From assembly GCF_015278125.1 (NCBI RefSeq), contig NZ_JADILO010000006.1, positions 62,001 through 126,000 on the forward strand: a stretch of DNA of 64,000 nucleotides, read 5' to 3'. The DNA is from Vibrio fluminensis (lineage in GTDB: Bacteria; Pseudomonadota; Gammaproteobacteria; Enterobacterales; Vibrionaceae). A program made the translations under genes and the position numbers. The notes under the pieces were generated by a model. The model ran no database searches and was not told the DNA's origin. It worked only from the letters and a program-made list of their open reading frames with translations. Of the stretch, positions 8,805-16,571 are shown one piece after another. The stretch's first letter is position 1; each line of letters starts with the position of its first letter.

Positions 8805-8993
8805 ATAAGATGGAATACGGGAAAATTATAGTCGTGATTGTGCATAGTGTCATGAGGATTTGCACACTCTTAACCAATTCTTGACTGTGTCAGTTTTCTC
8901 TAGCTATTTACCAAACAACTTGATGCTAACGTCACTTTCGCTATAGGCTAATGTTAAGAGTAATAGTAAATAAACTGATTGGATAACAACATC

Positions 8994-9854
8994 ATGAGTA
9001 AACCACTAAACGAGCTACTAAGCTTGCTGCAGTTGGAAAAATTAGAAGAGGGATTGTTCCGTGGACAGAGTGAAAACCTCGGATTACCTCAAGTCTACGG
9101 TGGTCAGGTGATTGGACAAGCTTTGTCTGCAGCCCGTTACACTGTGGCTTCTGATCGCACGGTTCACTCTTTTCATAGCTACTTCCTCTACCCTGGCGAT
9201 CCTGAAAAGCCGATTATTTATGATGTAGAAAACTTACGTGATGGACGCAGCTTTAGTACTCGACGTGTAAAAGCGATTCAAAATGGGCGCCCGATTTTTT
9301 ATCTTACCGCCTCTTATCATGGTGAAGCGCCTGGGTTTGAGCATCAAAACACCATGCCGAATATACCTGGACCAGAAAATTTTGCCTCTGAATCTCAACT
9401 GGCAGAGAAAATTGCGCACTTTTTACCAGAAAAGCTGCAAAAGACTTTCTGCGGTGAGAAGCCAATCGAAATGCGTCCGGTCACCGTGGTTAACCCACTT
9501 AAACCAGAAAAAACCGAACCTAAGCAATACCTATGGATGAAAGCCAATGGCGAACTGCCTGATAATCAGCTCATTCATCAATACCTACTGGGTTACGCAT
9601 CCGACTGGGGTTTCCTAATCACAGCACTTCACCCACACGGTGTTTCTCTGCTCACACCAAAACTGCAAGTCGCCACCATTGACCACTCAATCTGGTTCCA
9701 CCGCCCATTTAAGATGGATGAATGGTTGCTCTACGTGATTGATAGCCCAACCGCAAGCAACACCCGTGGTCTTGTGCGTGGCGAAATCTACAATCGCCAG
9801 GGTGATTTAGTGGCAACGGCAGTACAAGAAGGTGTGATGCGTTTTACCGATTAA
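8994..9854 (+). CDS. tesB: Acyl-CoA thioesterase II TesB
   Basis: A 286-residue double-hotdog thioesterase, exactly the length of E. coli TesB, which hydrolyses a broad range of acyl-CoAs to free fatty acids and CoA. Strongly conserved stretches include [30 protein letters not shown] and the C-terminal VQEGVM. The catalytic set is in place: Asp in GYASDWGF, Thr in ATIDHS and Gln in AVQEGVM. The ATG at 8994 matches the E. coli N-terminus; the in-frame TTG at 8979 would add five residues without support. The ribosome binding site is weak. It is divergent from ybaY. Confidence 0.95.
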   Translation: MSKPLNELLSLLQLEKLEEGLFRGQSENLGLPQVYGGQVIGQALSAARYTVASDRTVHSFHSYFLYPGDPEKPIIYDVENLRDGRSFSTRRVKAIQNGRPIFYLTASYHGEAPGFEHQNTMPNIPGPENFASESQLAEKIAHFLPEKLQKTFCGEKPIEMRPVTVVNPLKPEKTEPKQYLWMKANGELPDNQLIHQYLLGYASDWGFLITALHPHGVSLLTPKLQVATIDHSIWFHRPFKMDEWLLYVIDSPTASNTRGLVRGEIYNRQGDLVATAVQEGVMRFTD

Positions 9855-9875
9855 CGTATCTCGTTGCTGTTCTTA

Positions 9876-9906
9876 TGGCGTAGAAATCTTGTTAAAACCT
9901 ACGCCA
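9876..9906 (+). terminator. Hairpin downstream of tesB
   Basis: TGGCGTAG and CTACGCCA form a perfect 8-bp stem with a 15-base loop 22 bases after the tesB stop. No T run follows, so termination is uncertain. Confidence 0.35.
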
Positions 9907-10061
9907 CTTCCACGAACATCGGATACTATAGAAAAAACCACCAATCAATCGTGAATAAATAGGAAAAATTTCCACAACCCACACGAAATAAAGTAAATAA
10001 AGAAAACACATTCCCCTCATTTATAGTTAAATTATTGTAAAACGATTCGAGGAGAAAGTTC

Positions 10062-11126
10062 ATGTTAAGCCGAAGAGAATGGACAAATAACGCAGTCCGA
10101 AAAATCGAAGCCGACTATCAACGTTCAGCTGACACGCATTTAATTAAGCTCGACTTACCATGTGTGCACGGTATTGATATCTATCTTAAAGATGAAAGTA
10201 CTCATCCTACAGGTTCGCTTAAACACCGTTTAGCTCGTTCCCTATTTCTCTATGCTTTGAGTAATGGTTGGGTTGGTCCTAAAACCACCATCATTGAATC
10301 TTCTTCTGGCAGTACGGCTGTTTCTGAAGCCTATTTTGCGCGCTTACTCGGCTTACCTTTTATCGCTGTAGTGCCAAAACATACCGCTCGAAAAAAAATT
10401 GAACAAATTGAGTTCTATGGCGGTAAGGCGCATTTTGTCGAGCGTTCAGATCAGATTTATGCCGAGTCGCGTCGATTGGCCAAAGAGCTTGATGGTCACT
10501 ATATGGACCAATTTACCTATGCGGAGCGCGCGACAGACTGGCGTGGCAACAACAACATTGCGGACTCTATCTTCAATCAAATGAAACTTGAAGACCATCC
10601 TATCCCTCAGTGGATCGTAATGAGCCCAGGAACAGGCGGAACATCCGCAACCATCGGCCGCTTTATTCGCTATCAGCAATACGACACTAAGCTGTGTGTT
10701 GTTGACCCAGACAACTCAGTGTTCTTCGATTACTACCAATCAGGTGATACGTCTCTTACATCCGACAAAGGCAGTAAAATAGAAGGCATTGGTCGTCCCC
10801 GTGTTGAACCCAGCTTTATTGCAGGCGTGGTTGATGAAATGCGCAAAATACCTGATGCCGCCTCTGTCGCAACCGCGCAATGGTTGGAGACTAAACTCGG
10901 TCGTAAAGTGGGTGCATCGACTGGTACGAACGTCTTTGGCGCTCTGCAATTAGCATGCGAAATGAAGCAGAGGGGAGAAACAGGCTCTATTGTGACCCTA
11001 TTGTGTGATAGCGGCGAACGATACTTAGATACGTACTACAACCCAGCTTGGGTCGCGGAAAACATCGGTGATCTTGAACCATATCGCCTCAAATTGGCCG
11101 AGTTTGAATCACAAGCTCGTTTGTAA
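10062..11126 (+). CDS. PLP-dependent cysteine synthase/cystathionine beta-synthase-fold enzyme
   Basis: A 354-residue fold-type II PLP enzyme. The Schiff-base lysine is in the segment [13 protein letters not shown] near residue 54; the phosphate-binding loop is [10 protein letters not shown] near residue 193. The substrate loop reads [12 protein letters not shown] instead of the TSGNTG of CysK/CysM, which suggests a different reaction from sulfide-dependent cysteine synthesis. Relatives with this loop have been described as cysteine desulfhydrase-type enzymes, so cysteine breakdown is one possibility; that is inference. A good AGGAG site precedes the ATG. It stands alone between tesB and a convergent DUF1244 gene, with a shared bidirectional terminator. 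Confidence 0.8.
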   Translation: MLSRREWTNNAVRKIEADYQRSADTHLIKLDLPCVHGIDIYLKDESTHPTGSLKHRLARSLFLYALSNGWVGPKTTIIESSSGSTAVSEAYFARLLGLPFIAVVPKHTARKKIEQIEFYGGKAHFVERSDQIYAESRRLAKELDGHYMDQFTYAERATDWRGNNNIADSIFNQMKLEDHPIPQWIVMSPGTGGTSATIGRFIRYQQYDTKLCVVDPDNSVFFDYYQSGDTSLTSDKGSKIEGIGRPRVEPSFIAGVVDEMRKIPDAASVATAQWLETKLGRKVGASTGTNVFGALQLACEMKQRGETGSIVTLLCDSGERYLDTYYNPAWVAENIGDLEPYRLKLAEFESQARL

Positions 11127-11136
11127 GTCGATGAAT

Positions 11137-11170
11137 TAAAAATGGGTATCGGCTGATACCCATTTCTTTT
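11137..11170. terminator. Bidirectional terminator
   Basis: AATGGGTATC-GGCT-GATACCCATT with T-rich tracts on both strands, between the convergent PLP enzyme and DUF1244 genes. Confidence 0.85.
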
Positions 11171-11182
11171 ATCTAATCTAGA

Positions 11183-11500
11183 TTACTTCTTCTGACGCGC
11201 TTCAAACGCAGCCAACTGCTCTGGTGTCGCTGCAGGCTGATGATTTTGCTTCCACTCATCATAAGTCATGCCATATACGCGCTCGCGAGCATCATCAATA
11301 TCAAGCTCTAAACCTTGATTTTCTGCTTCCGCTTTGTACCACTTACTGAAACAGTTACGGCAGAAGCCCGCCAAAATCATTAGGTCTATGTTCTGAACGT
11401 CTTTATTTTCGTCAAGATGAGACAACAGTTTGCGAAATACTGCCGCATCGAGTTTGTCCTGTTGCTCTTGAGATAGTTTTTTATGTTTGAATTCAGCCAC
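11183..11500 (-). CDS. DUF1244 family protein
   Basis: 105 residues, soluble, no signal peptide. The central ILAGFCRNCFSKWYKAEAE, with a CxxC-like pair, and the following ARERVYGMTYDEWK segment are the recognisable core of the DUF1244 family, widespread in proteobacteria with no assigned function. The start is GTG after GGAAAG. The cysteine pair could bind metal or be redox active, but nothing else supports this. Confidence 0.85.
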   Translation of the reverse strand: MAEFKHKKLSQEQQDKLDAAVFRKLLSHLDENKDVQNIDLMILAGFCRNCFSKWYKAEAENQGLELDIDDARERVYGMTYDEWKQNHQPAATPEQLAAFEARQKK

Positions 11501-11554
11501 TTTACTTTCCTTATTATTGATTTTACTTCACTTAGTATACGCTAACTAACGGAT

Positions 11555-11585
11555 AAAAAAACGCCCAAGCAAACAGCTCAGGCGC
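11555..11585 (-). terminator. Terminator of the Tim44-like gene
   Basis: On the minus strand CGCCTGAGC/GCTTGGGCG (two G-U pairs) with loop TGTTT, followed by seven T. Confidence 0.85.
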
Positions 11586-11625
11586 TTTCAATTTTACTTA
11601 AGGTGATGTCCTGTTAAGTCAACAA

Positions 11626-12501
11626 TTAACCTTGAATACCGACAATTAGCCATGGTGCATTTGGCGTGGTTAAATCACGCTCTAAGTGCCAGATATCAGT
11701 AATGTCTTCTTCGATACCTTCCGCTGCATCACGGTAACGACCACTGAATTGCAAGCTCAGTTGAGCTTTGCTTGCATCGTAGTCTGCACGTACGATTTCT
11801 GCATCAACGTACATTACATCGGTGTGCTGGTCACCATCTAGTTTGGCGCGTTCTTCTTTTAAATCGGCAAACAAGCTTGGTGACACGTATTCTTCAATCG
11901 TGTCTAGTTGGTTATGGTTCCATGCACCTTGGATTGTACGGTAGTGCTCACGAGAGCCATTAACGAAAGCCGCTTGGTCAAAACCCGGTGGGTAGTTATG
12001 TGGAACATCGCTTTGTGCACCAAAACCGCCAAAGCCACCTTGGTTTACGTTTTGTGGTTGCTCAAAGTTGTGTACGTTTGGTTGCTCAAACTTAGGCGCA
12101 GAACCACCGTAAGCATGCTGCTGACGCTGATGGTTAATGCTGCCCTGCTTGGAAGCAAGTAACGCACGCATGAGCTTGAAGATAACAAAAGCAATCAAAC
12201 CCATGATCAAGATATCCATAAACTGGATACCTTCAAACGCGCCACCGAAGAATGCGGCTAATAGACCACCAGCTAGCAAACCGCCTAAAATACCACCCAT
12301 CAAGCCTTTCTTGCTTGATGCTGGCTTAGCGCCTTGCTCTTTACCGATGGTATTGGTGTTCTGTTGCTGCTGCTTTGGCGCTGGCGCCGTCTTGAAGCTT
12401 TTACCAAAAGACTTACCACCACCGAACTTTTTAGCTTCCGCTACAGGCGTGATGGCTACTGAAACCATCAATAACGCCACTAGAGAAAAAAGTCGTTTCA
12501 T
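11626..12501 (-). CDS. Tim44-like domain membrane protein
   Basis: 291 residues. A signal peptide ends near AEA-KKFGGG; a low-complexity stretch rich in Gly, Lys, Ala and Gln follows (about 25-70); two hydrophobic stretches at about 70-88 (GGILGGLLAGGLLAAFFGG) and 95-113 could span or insert in the membrane; a Gln/Asn/Gly-rich linker precedes a C-terminal Tim44/MBA1-type domain (about 175-291, with SREHYRTIQGAWNHNQLDTI and the final WLIVGIQG). Bacterial proteins of this type are common in Vibrio with no settled role. Single gene with its own terminator, divergent from the TetR gene. Confidence 0.85.
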   Translation of the reverse strand: MKRLFSLVALLMVSVAITPVAEAKKFGGGKSFGKSFKTAPAPKQQQQNTNTIGKEQGAKPASSKKGLMGGILGGLLAGGLLAAFFGGAFEGIQFMDILIMGLIAFVIFKLMRALLASKQGSINHQRQQHAYGGSAPKFEQPNVHNFEQPQNVNQGGFGGFGAQSDVPHNYPPGFDQAAFVNGSREHYRTIQGAWNHNQLDTIEEYVSPSLFADLKEERAKLDGDQHTDVMYVDAEIVRADYDASKAQLSLQFSGRYRDAAEGIEEDITDIWHLERDLTTPNAPWLIVGIQG

Positions 12502-12681
12502 GTGTTTCCTTTAGGGTACTGGACTGAGTATTTTACCCACTCGCATTAGTTTTTAGTTAGGATCTTAATCTTAGCTGTATAGATACAAGAAAGATAGATT
12601 CCGCAACTGGAATCATGTATCAGAATATTGCAAATTTGTCGCTTGTCTAGTTGACGCTCAAAAAACACCTCCATAGAATAT

Positions 12682-12694
12682 TGAACAACGTTCA
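12682..12694. promoter_or_regulatory. Candidate TetR operator upstream of the TetR gene
   Basis: TGAAC-AAC-GTTCA, a perfect 5-bp inverted repeat with a 3-base spacer, 16 bases before the regulator's start. The same half-site recurs at 15212-15238 after the operon. Autoregulation is inferred from position. Confidence 0.45.
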
Positions 12695-12710
12695 TTATTA
12701 CCTTTTTATT

Positions 12711-13301
12711 ATGGCTAGAAGAAACGACCATACAAGAGAGCAACTGGTCGCACTAACGCTAAACGCAGTGAAACAATTTCTCAATGAGAACTCTCACCAC
12801 GAACTAAGCTTGCGCAAAATTGCCCAAATGATTGGCTATGTACCAAGTACCTTGGTTAACGTATTCGGCAACTATAACCTGCTACTCCTACACGTTGTCG
12901 CGCAGACTTTAGATGAGTTGTCTGCTGAAGCAAAGGCCGTGGTATCACAATGCTCAGATCCATCTCAAGCGCTGTATGAATTAGCGTATTGCTATCATGA
13001 CTTCGCCCAAAAGCATCCTTATCGTTGGCAGCTAATCTTTGAACACAATATGAATGGTGAGCCACTTCCTGAATGGCAAGATACGCGCATCAACAATATG
13101 ACTGGCATGCTAGAAGAGTTGCTAAGGCAGCAAGCGCCTACACGCTCTGAAAATGAAGTATTGCAAGCCAGTCGTGTACTTTGGGCGGGTGTACATGGTA
13201 TTACCTTGTTAAGTGTTGATGACAAATTCTTTGCCGCTGAGCCTATTGATGGCAAAGAGCTCATCGAAAACCTGTTATCGAACTATTTGAAAAATTGGTA
13301 A
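12711..13301 (+). CDS. TetR-family transcriptional regulator
   Basis: 196 residues from the ATG at 12711 (MARRNDHTREQL); upstream in-frame codons reach into the promoter palindrome and lack a ribosome site. The N-terminal TetR helix-turn-helix is clear: LSLRKIAQMIGYVPSTLVNVFGNYNLLLL near residues 33-61. The C-terminal effector domain (TetR_C_33-like, with ALYELAYCYHDFAQKHPYRWQLIFEH) resembles that of regulators of envelope or lipid genes. It lies 16 bases upstream of the flippase/acyltransferase fusion, so co-transcription and regulation of that gene are likely. The ligand is unknown. Confidence 0.85.
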   Translation: MARRNDHTREQLVALTLNAVKQFLNENSHHELSLRKIAQMIGYVPSTLVNVFGNYNLLLLHVVAQTLDELSAEAKAVVSQCSDPSQALYELAYCYHDFAQKHPYRWQLIFEHNMNGEPLPEWQDTRINNMTGMLEELLRQQAPTRSENEVLQASRVLWAGVHGITLLSVDDKFFAAEPIDGKELIENLLSNYLKNW

Positions 13302-13317
13302 CACATAAGGAAATGTA

Positions 13318-15192
13318 ATGCCCCATCAAAGCCAAACGTCTCTGCTGAAACAGCGACGTTTTCTGCCCTATTTCATTACCCAGTTTTTTGGGGCATTCAA
13401 TGACAACATATTTAAAAACGTACTGTTGCTGTTTGTCGCCTTCGCTGGCGCCAACGCATTGCCGGTGTCTAGCAACCTATTTATTAACTTAGCCGCAGGT
13501 CTGTTTATTCTGCCCTTCTTCTTGTTTTCAGCCTCTGCGGGTATTTTGGCTGATAAATATGAGAAATCATGGTTTATTCGCAAGGTAAAGCTAGCTGAAA
13601 TCGCAATAATGACGTTAGGCGCGATTGGCTTTATCACTCAGAGCTACGGGATTTTACTGTTTTTGCTGTTTTTAATGGGCACACAATCTGCGTTTTTCGG
13701 CCCTGTAAAATATGCTCTACTGCCGCAGCAACTCAAACCGAATGAGCTTGTACCTGGTAATGCTCTGGTCGAAACCGGTACTTTCTTGGCCATTCTGATT
13801 GGTACTCTTGGTGCAGGCGTTATTGCTTCTAGTGAAAATGCCAACTACGTCGCCGCCGCTTGTGTGGTGTTATTTGCGTTATTTGGTTATGCGTCAAGCC
13901 GTCATATTCCGCAAGCGCCAGCCTCTGCACCTGACATCAAATTCCGCTGGCAACCAATTAAACATACCAAACAAACGCTTGCGATAGCGAAAGCCGACCG
14001 CGTGGTCTTTCAATCATTAATGGCCATCAGTTGGTTCTGGTTTTTAGGTGCGGCTTACTTAACCCAATTTCCTAACTTCACTAAAATTTACCTAAACGGC
14101 AACGAAAGTGCGGTTTCATTTCTGTTGGCGTTGTTTTCTATCGGTATCGCTGTTGGCTCTCTTGCCTGTGACAAACTGTCCAATCATCGTATCGAAGTAG
14201 GTATCGTACCGATTGGTAGTTTTGGTATTACGATTTTTGGCTGGTTAATGGCAAGTTCCATTCCTAGCACTTTACCGCAATTTGAAAACTTCACTCAGTT
14301 CATCAGCCATCAAGAGTTGTGGCCCGTATTTGCTTACCTGCTACTGCTAGGTGCCTCTGGGGGGGTGTTTATTGTGCCACTCTACGCACTCATGCAGCAG
14401 CGCGCGAAAGTCTCTCAGCGTGCCCAAGTGGTTGCTGCGTTGAATATTTACAACTCGTTATTTATGGTGGGTAGTGCTGTATTGGGAATCGTCTGCCTCT
14501 CAGTTTTAGAGCTAACCATTCCACAACTGTTCCTGTTACTCGCTGCTCTTAATTTACTTGTCGCCTGTTACCTGTTTATTCAGGTGCCAATTTTTGTTGT
14601 ACGATTCTTAGTCTGGATGATCACCCATTCTATCTATCGTGTTAAGCATAAAAACTTACACAATTTACCGGAAAAAGGCGGCGCGCTCATCGTCTGTAAC
14701 CACGTCAGCTATATGGATGCCTTGTTGCTTAGTGCAGTTTGTCCGCGTTTGATCCGTTTCGTGATGGAAGAAGATTACGCCAATCTGCCCCCGCTGCGCC
14801 GCTTTTTAAAACGCGCAGGCGTGATCCCAATCTCCGCTGAACGTCGCAATACCATTCGCCGTGCCTTTAACGAGGTGGAACAAGCGCTAAGTGAAGGTCA
14901 TATCGTATGTATTTTCCCAGAAGGTAGATTGACCGCCGATGGCGAGATGAACGAATTTATGCGCGGTATGGATATCGTATTACGCCGTAGTCCAGTACCT
15001 GTGATTCCGATGGCGATCAAGGGTTTATGGGGTAGCTATTTCAGCCGTTACAAAGGCAGTGCATGTAAAGGTCGTCCGTCACGCTTCTGGTCTAGAATTG
15101 AAATCGAAGCCGGTGAACCAGTAAATCCACAAGATGCTAACACCCAACTGATGCACAAGAAGGTTGCAGAGCTACGCGGAGAGTGGCGTTAG
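13318..15192 (+). CDS. Fused lysophospholipid transporter (LplT-like MFS) and PlsC-type acyltransferase
   Basis: A 624-residue bifunctional protein. Residues 1 to about 415 form an LplT-like MFS transporter (start QFFGAFNDNIFKN; about twelve membrane segments). Residues about 435-624 are a 1-acylglycerophosphate acyltransferase domain with the catalytic NHVSYMD (HX4D) box, the FPEGRLT glycerol-binding box and a VIPMAI segment. In E. coli the flippase LplT and the bifunctional acyltransferase/acyl-ACP synthetase Aas are separate proteins that retrieve and re-acylate lysophospholipids; here transporter and acyltransferase are fused and no AMP-binding ligase domain follows, so acyl-ACP or acyl-CoA must be supplied elsewhere. 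Likely role: import of lysophospholipid across the inner membrane and immediate re-acylation. An AAGGAAA site precedes the ATG. Operon with the TetR gene. Confidence 0.88.
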   Translation: MPHQSQTSLLKQRRFLPYFITQFFGAFNDNIFKNVLLLFVAFAGANALPVSSNLFINLAAGLFILPFFLFSASAGILADKYEKSWFIRKVKLAEIAIMTLGAIGFITQSYGILLFLLFLMGTQSAFFGPVKYALLPQQLKPNELVPGNALVETGTFLAILIGTLGAGVIASSENANYVAAACVVLFALFGYASSRHIPQAPASAPDIKFRWQPIKHTKQTLAIAKADRVVFQSLMAISWFWFLGAAYLTQFPNFTKIYLNGNESAVSFLLALFSIGIAVGSLACDKLSNHRIEVGIVPIGSFGITIFGWLMASSIPSTLPQFENFTQFISHQELWPVFAYLLLLGASGGVFIVPLYALMQQRAKVSQRAQVVAALNIYNSLFMVGSAVLGIVCLSVLELTIPQLFLLLAALNLLVACYLFIQVPIFVVRFLVWMITHSIYRVKHKNLHNLPEKGGALIVCNHVSYMDALLLSAVCPRLIRFVMEEDYANLPPLRRFLKRAGVIPISAERRNTIRRAFNEVEQALSEGHIVCIFPEGRLTADGEMNEFMRGMDIVLRRSPVPVIPMAIKGLWGSYFSRYKGSACKGRPSRFWSRIEIEAGEPVNPQDANTQLMHKKVAELRGEWR

Positions 15193-15211
15193 GCTGTCTC
15201 ACTTCGCACTT

Positions 15212-15238
15212 GTTCAATTTAATTGAACCAATGTTCAA
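15212..15238. promoter_or_regulatory. Overlapping TTGAAC palindromes
   Basis: GTTCAATT-T-AATTGAAC (15212-15228) overlaps TTGAAC-CAAT-GTTCAA (15223-15238), giving three alternating half-sites. It is 105 bases upstream of yeiH and 20 bases after the fusion gene. The half-site equals that before the TetR gene, so it may be a second operator for the same regulator. Confidence 0.45.
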
Positions 15239-15289
15239 AACATTCAAACTTACTGATCTCAATGAGTCAGATAGAATGCCATCCTTTAT

Positions 15290-15317
15290 GCATGCGAGAC
15301 CGTATTGTCTCGCATGC
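15290..15317 (+). other. Perfect 11-bp hairpin in the yeiH leader
   Basis: GCATGCGAGAC and GTCTCGCATGC enclose CGTATT. It ends 25 bases before the yeiH start. The tract after it (TCTCCCATTTT) is poor in T, so it may be a weak terminator of the upstream operon, an attenuator, or a leader structure. Confidence 0.6.
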
Positions 15318-15342
15318 TCTCCCATTTTGAATACATAAAATA

Positions 15343-16266
15343 ATGACTATCAATAAACGTACTGTCCCGTTTTTTGCCTCACTTGCAGTGTGTTTAACCC
15401 CTTGGGTTACTTCACCAACGGCGCTTGTGATCGGCTTTCTGCTTGCTTCACTAAGTTTAGTGCCAGAGCAATTCGACCTAACTAAAATTACCAAAAAACT
15501 CCTTGCCTACTCTATTGTCGGTCTCGGTTTTGGTATCCAGTTCGAACAAGCACTCGCGGTGACGTCAAATGGTATCGGCATCATTATCACCACTATAGTT
15601 GGCACACTTGTTATCGGCTGGTGGTTAACAAAATTGCTTGGACTTGAACAAAAACTGGGTTACTTAATTTCAGCAGGTACTGCGATTTGTGGGGGTAGCG
15701 CTATTGCAGCGGTATCGCCAGCAATCAAAGCAAAAGACGAAGATATTGGTTTAGCACTGGCAACAGTATTTGTACTCAACTCTCTGGCGCTGTTTATCTT
15801 CCCAGTGATTGGTCACGCACTCGGACTCGATCAACAAACCTTTGGTACTTGGGCGGCGATTGCTATACACGATACATCATCAGTGGTGGGCGCAGCCTCT
15901 GCGTACGGTGAGGAAGCACTAACTACGGCGACAACACTCAAACTTGCTCGCGCTTTGTGGATCATCCCTGTAGCGTTTGTCAGCGCGTTTATCTTCCGTA
16001 ATGACTCAAAGAAAATCACTATTCCTTACTTCATCTTATTCTACTGCGCGGCCATTGCGTTCAGTGATTTATTGCCACAGTTTGAAGCGGTGTACAACGT
16101 GATTTTTGACATTTCAAAACGAGCGTTGGTGATCTGCTTATTCTTGATTGGTTGTGGGATTTCGGTAACGAAATTAAAAGCGGCTGGGCTGAAACCATTG
16201 CTGTTTGGTGTGACGTTGTGGGTATTGATTTCTACCAGCTCACTGGCTTGGCTGACGCTGGCTTAA
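15343..16266 (+). CDS. yeiH: YeiH-family (UPF0324) putative sulfate-type exporter membrane protein
   Basis: 307 residues with about ten membrane segments. Family hallmarks are [12 protein letters not shown] near residue 60, [19 protein letters not shown] near 107, [14 protein letters not shown] near 175 and [14 protein letters not shown] near 270. Members (YeiH/YeeE-unrelated UPF0324) are predicted anion transporters and in E. coli yeiH is controlled by the LysR protein YeiE; no LysR gene lies next to this copy. Instead a run of TTGAAC palindromes and a strong hairpin occupy its upstream region. No clear ribosome binding site precedes the ATG. Confidence 0.85.
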   Translation: MTINKRTVPFFASLAVCLTPWVTSPTALVIGFLLASLSLVPEQFDLTKITKKLLAYSIVGLGFGIQFEQALAVTSNGIGIIITTIVGTLVIGWWLTKLLGLEQKLGYLISAGTAICGGSAIAAVSPAIKAKDEDIGLALATVFVLNSLALFIFPVIGHALGLDQQTFGTWAAIAIHDTSSVVGAASAYGEEALTTATTLKLARALWIIPVAFVSAFIFRNDSKKITIPYFILFYCAAIAFSDLLPQFEAVYNVIFDISKRALVICLFLIGCGISVTKLKAAGLKPLLFGVTLWVLISTSSLAWLTLA

Positions 16267-16294
16267 TCAACTCATTTGAGTGACGCGCAACAGA

Positions 16295-16333
16295 CCTGAA
16301 GAGCAAAGAACCTGACGTTCAAAGCTCTTCAGG
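16295..16333. terminator. Hairpin at a convergent gene boundary
   Basis: CCTGAAGAGC (16295-16304) and GCTCTTCAGG (16324-16333) pair perfectly and enclose a nested GAAC/GTTC pair. It lies between yeiH and the convergent small gene, overlapping the latter's last codons. No T run on either side. Confidence 0.4.
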
Positions 16334-16492
16334 CTCTATGACTAATTTGCTTTTCTTCTCTTTGCGATACAGCACGACCAGTGCAATCACGGCTATAAAT
16401 CCAGCTAACTCAGCCAGTGCGCGATACAATCCCTCGGTTTGCGTCGCAATAGCAATTTGCAATAGTGCAAAAGCAATCAAGGCTAACTTCAT
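16319..16492 (-). CDS. Small two-helix membrane protein, unknown
   Basis: 57 residues from the ATG at 16492 (MKLALIAFALLQ); a TTG at 16516 would add eight. Two hydrophobic segments (about 2-15 and 27-44) are separated by a short polar turn, ending with a basic RKEKKSK and an acidic tail. I do not recognise the family. It is downstream of the men operon on the same strand, 79 bases after menE, and could be its last gene. Confidence 0.55.
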   Translation of the reverse strand: MKLALIAFALLQIAIATQTEGLYRALAELAGFIAVIALVVLYRKEKKSKLVIEPEEL

Positions 16493-16571
16493 CTCTATAT
16501 ATCCATATAACGACAATCCAAAAATGATTATGAATTATCGTTATAAGGTTGAGAAATTCAGTTTTGCTCTA

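Noticed and set aside
12567..12590. Possible LexA box near CTGTATAGATACAAG
   Set aside because: The right half is ACAAG rather than ACAG at the correct spacing, and no SOS gene is adjacent.
13372..13640. Antisense open frames inside the flippase/acyltransferase gene
   Set aside because: They are out-of-frame shadows of a clear coding region, with no ribosome sites or recognisable products.
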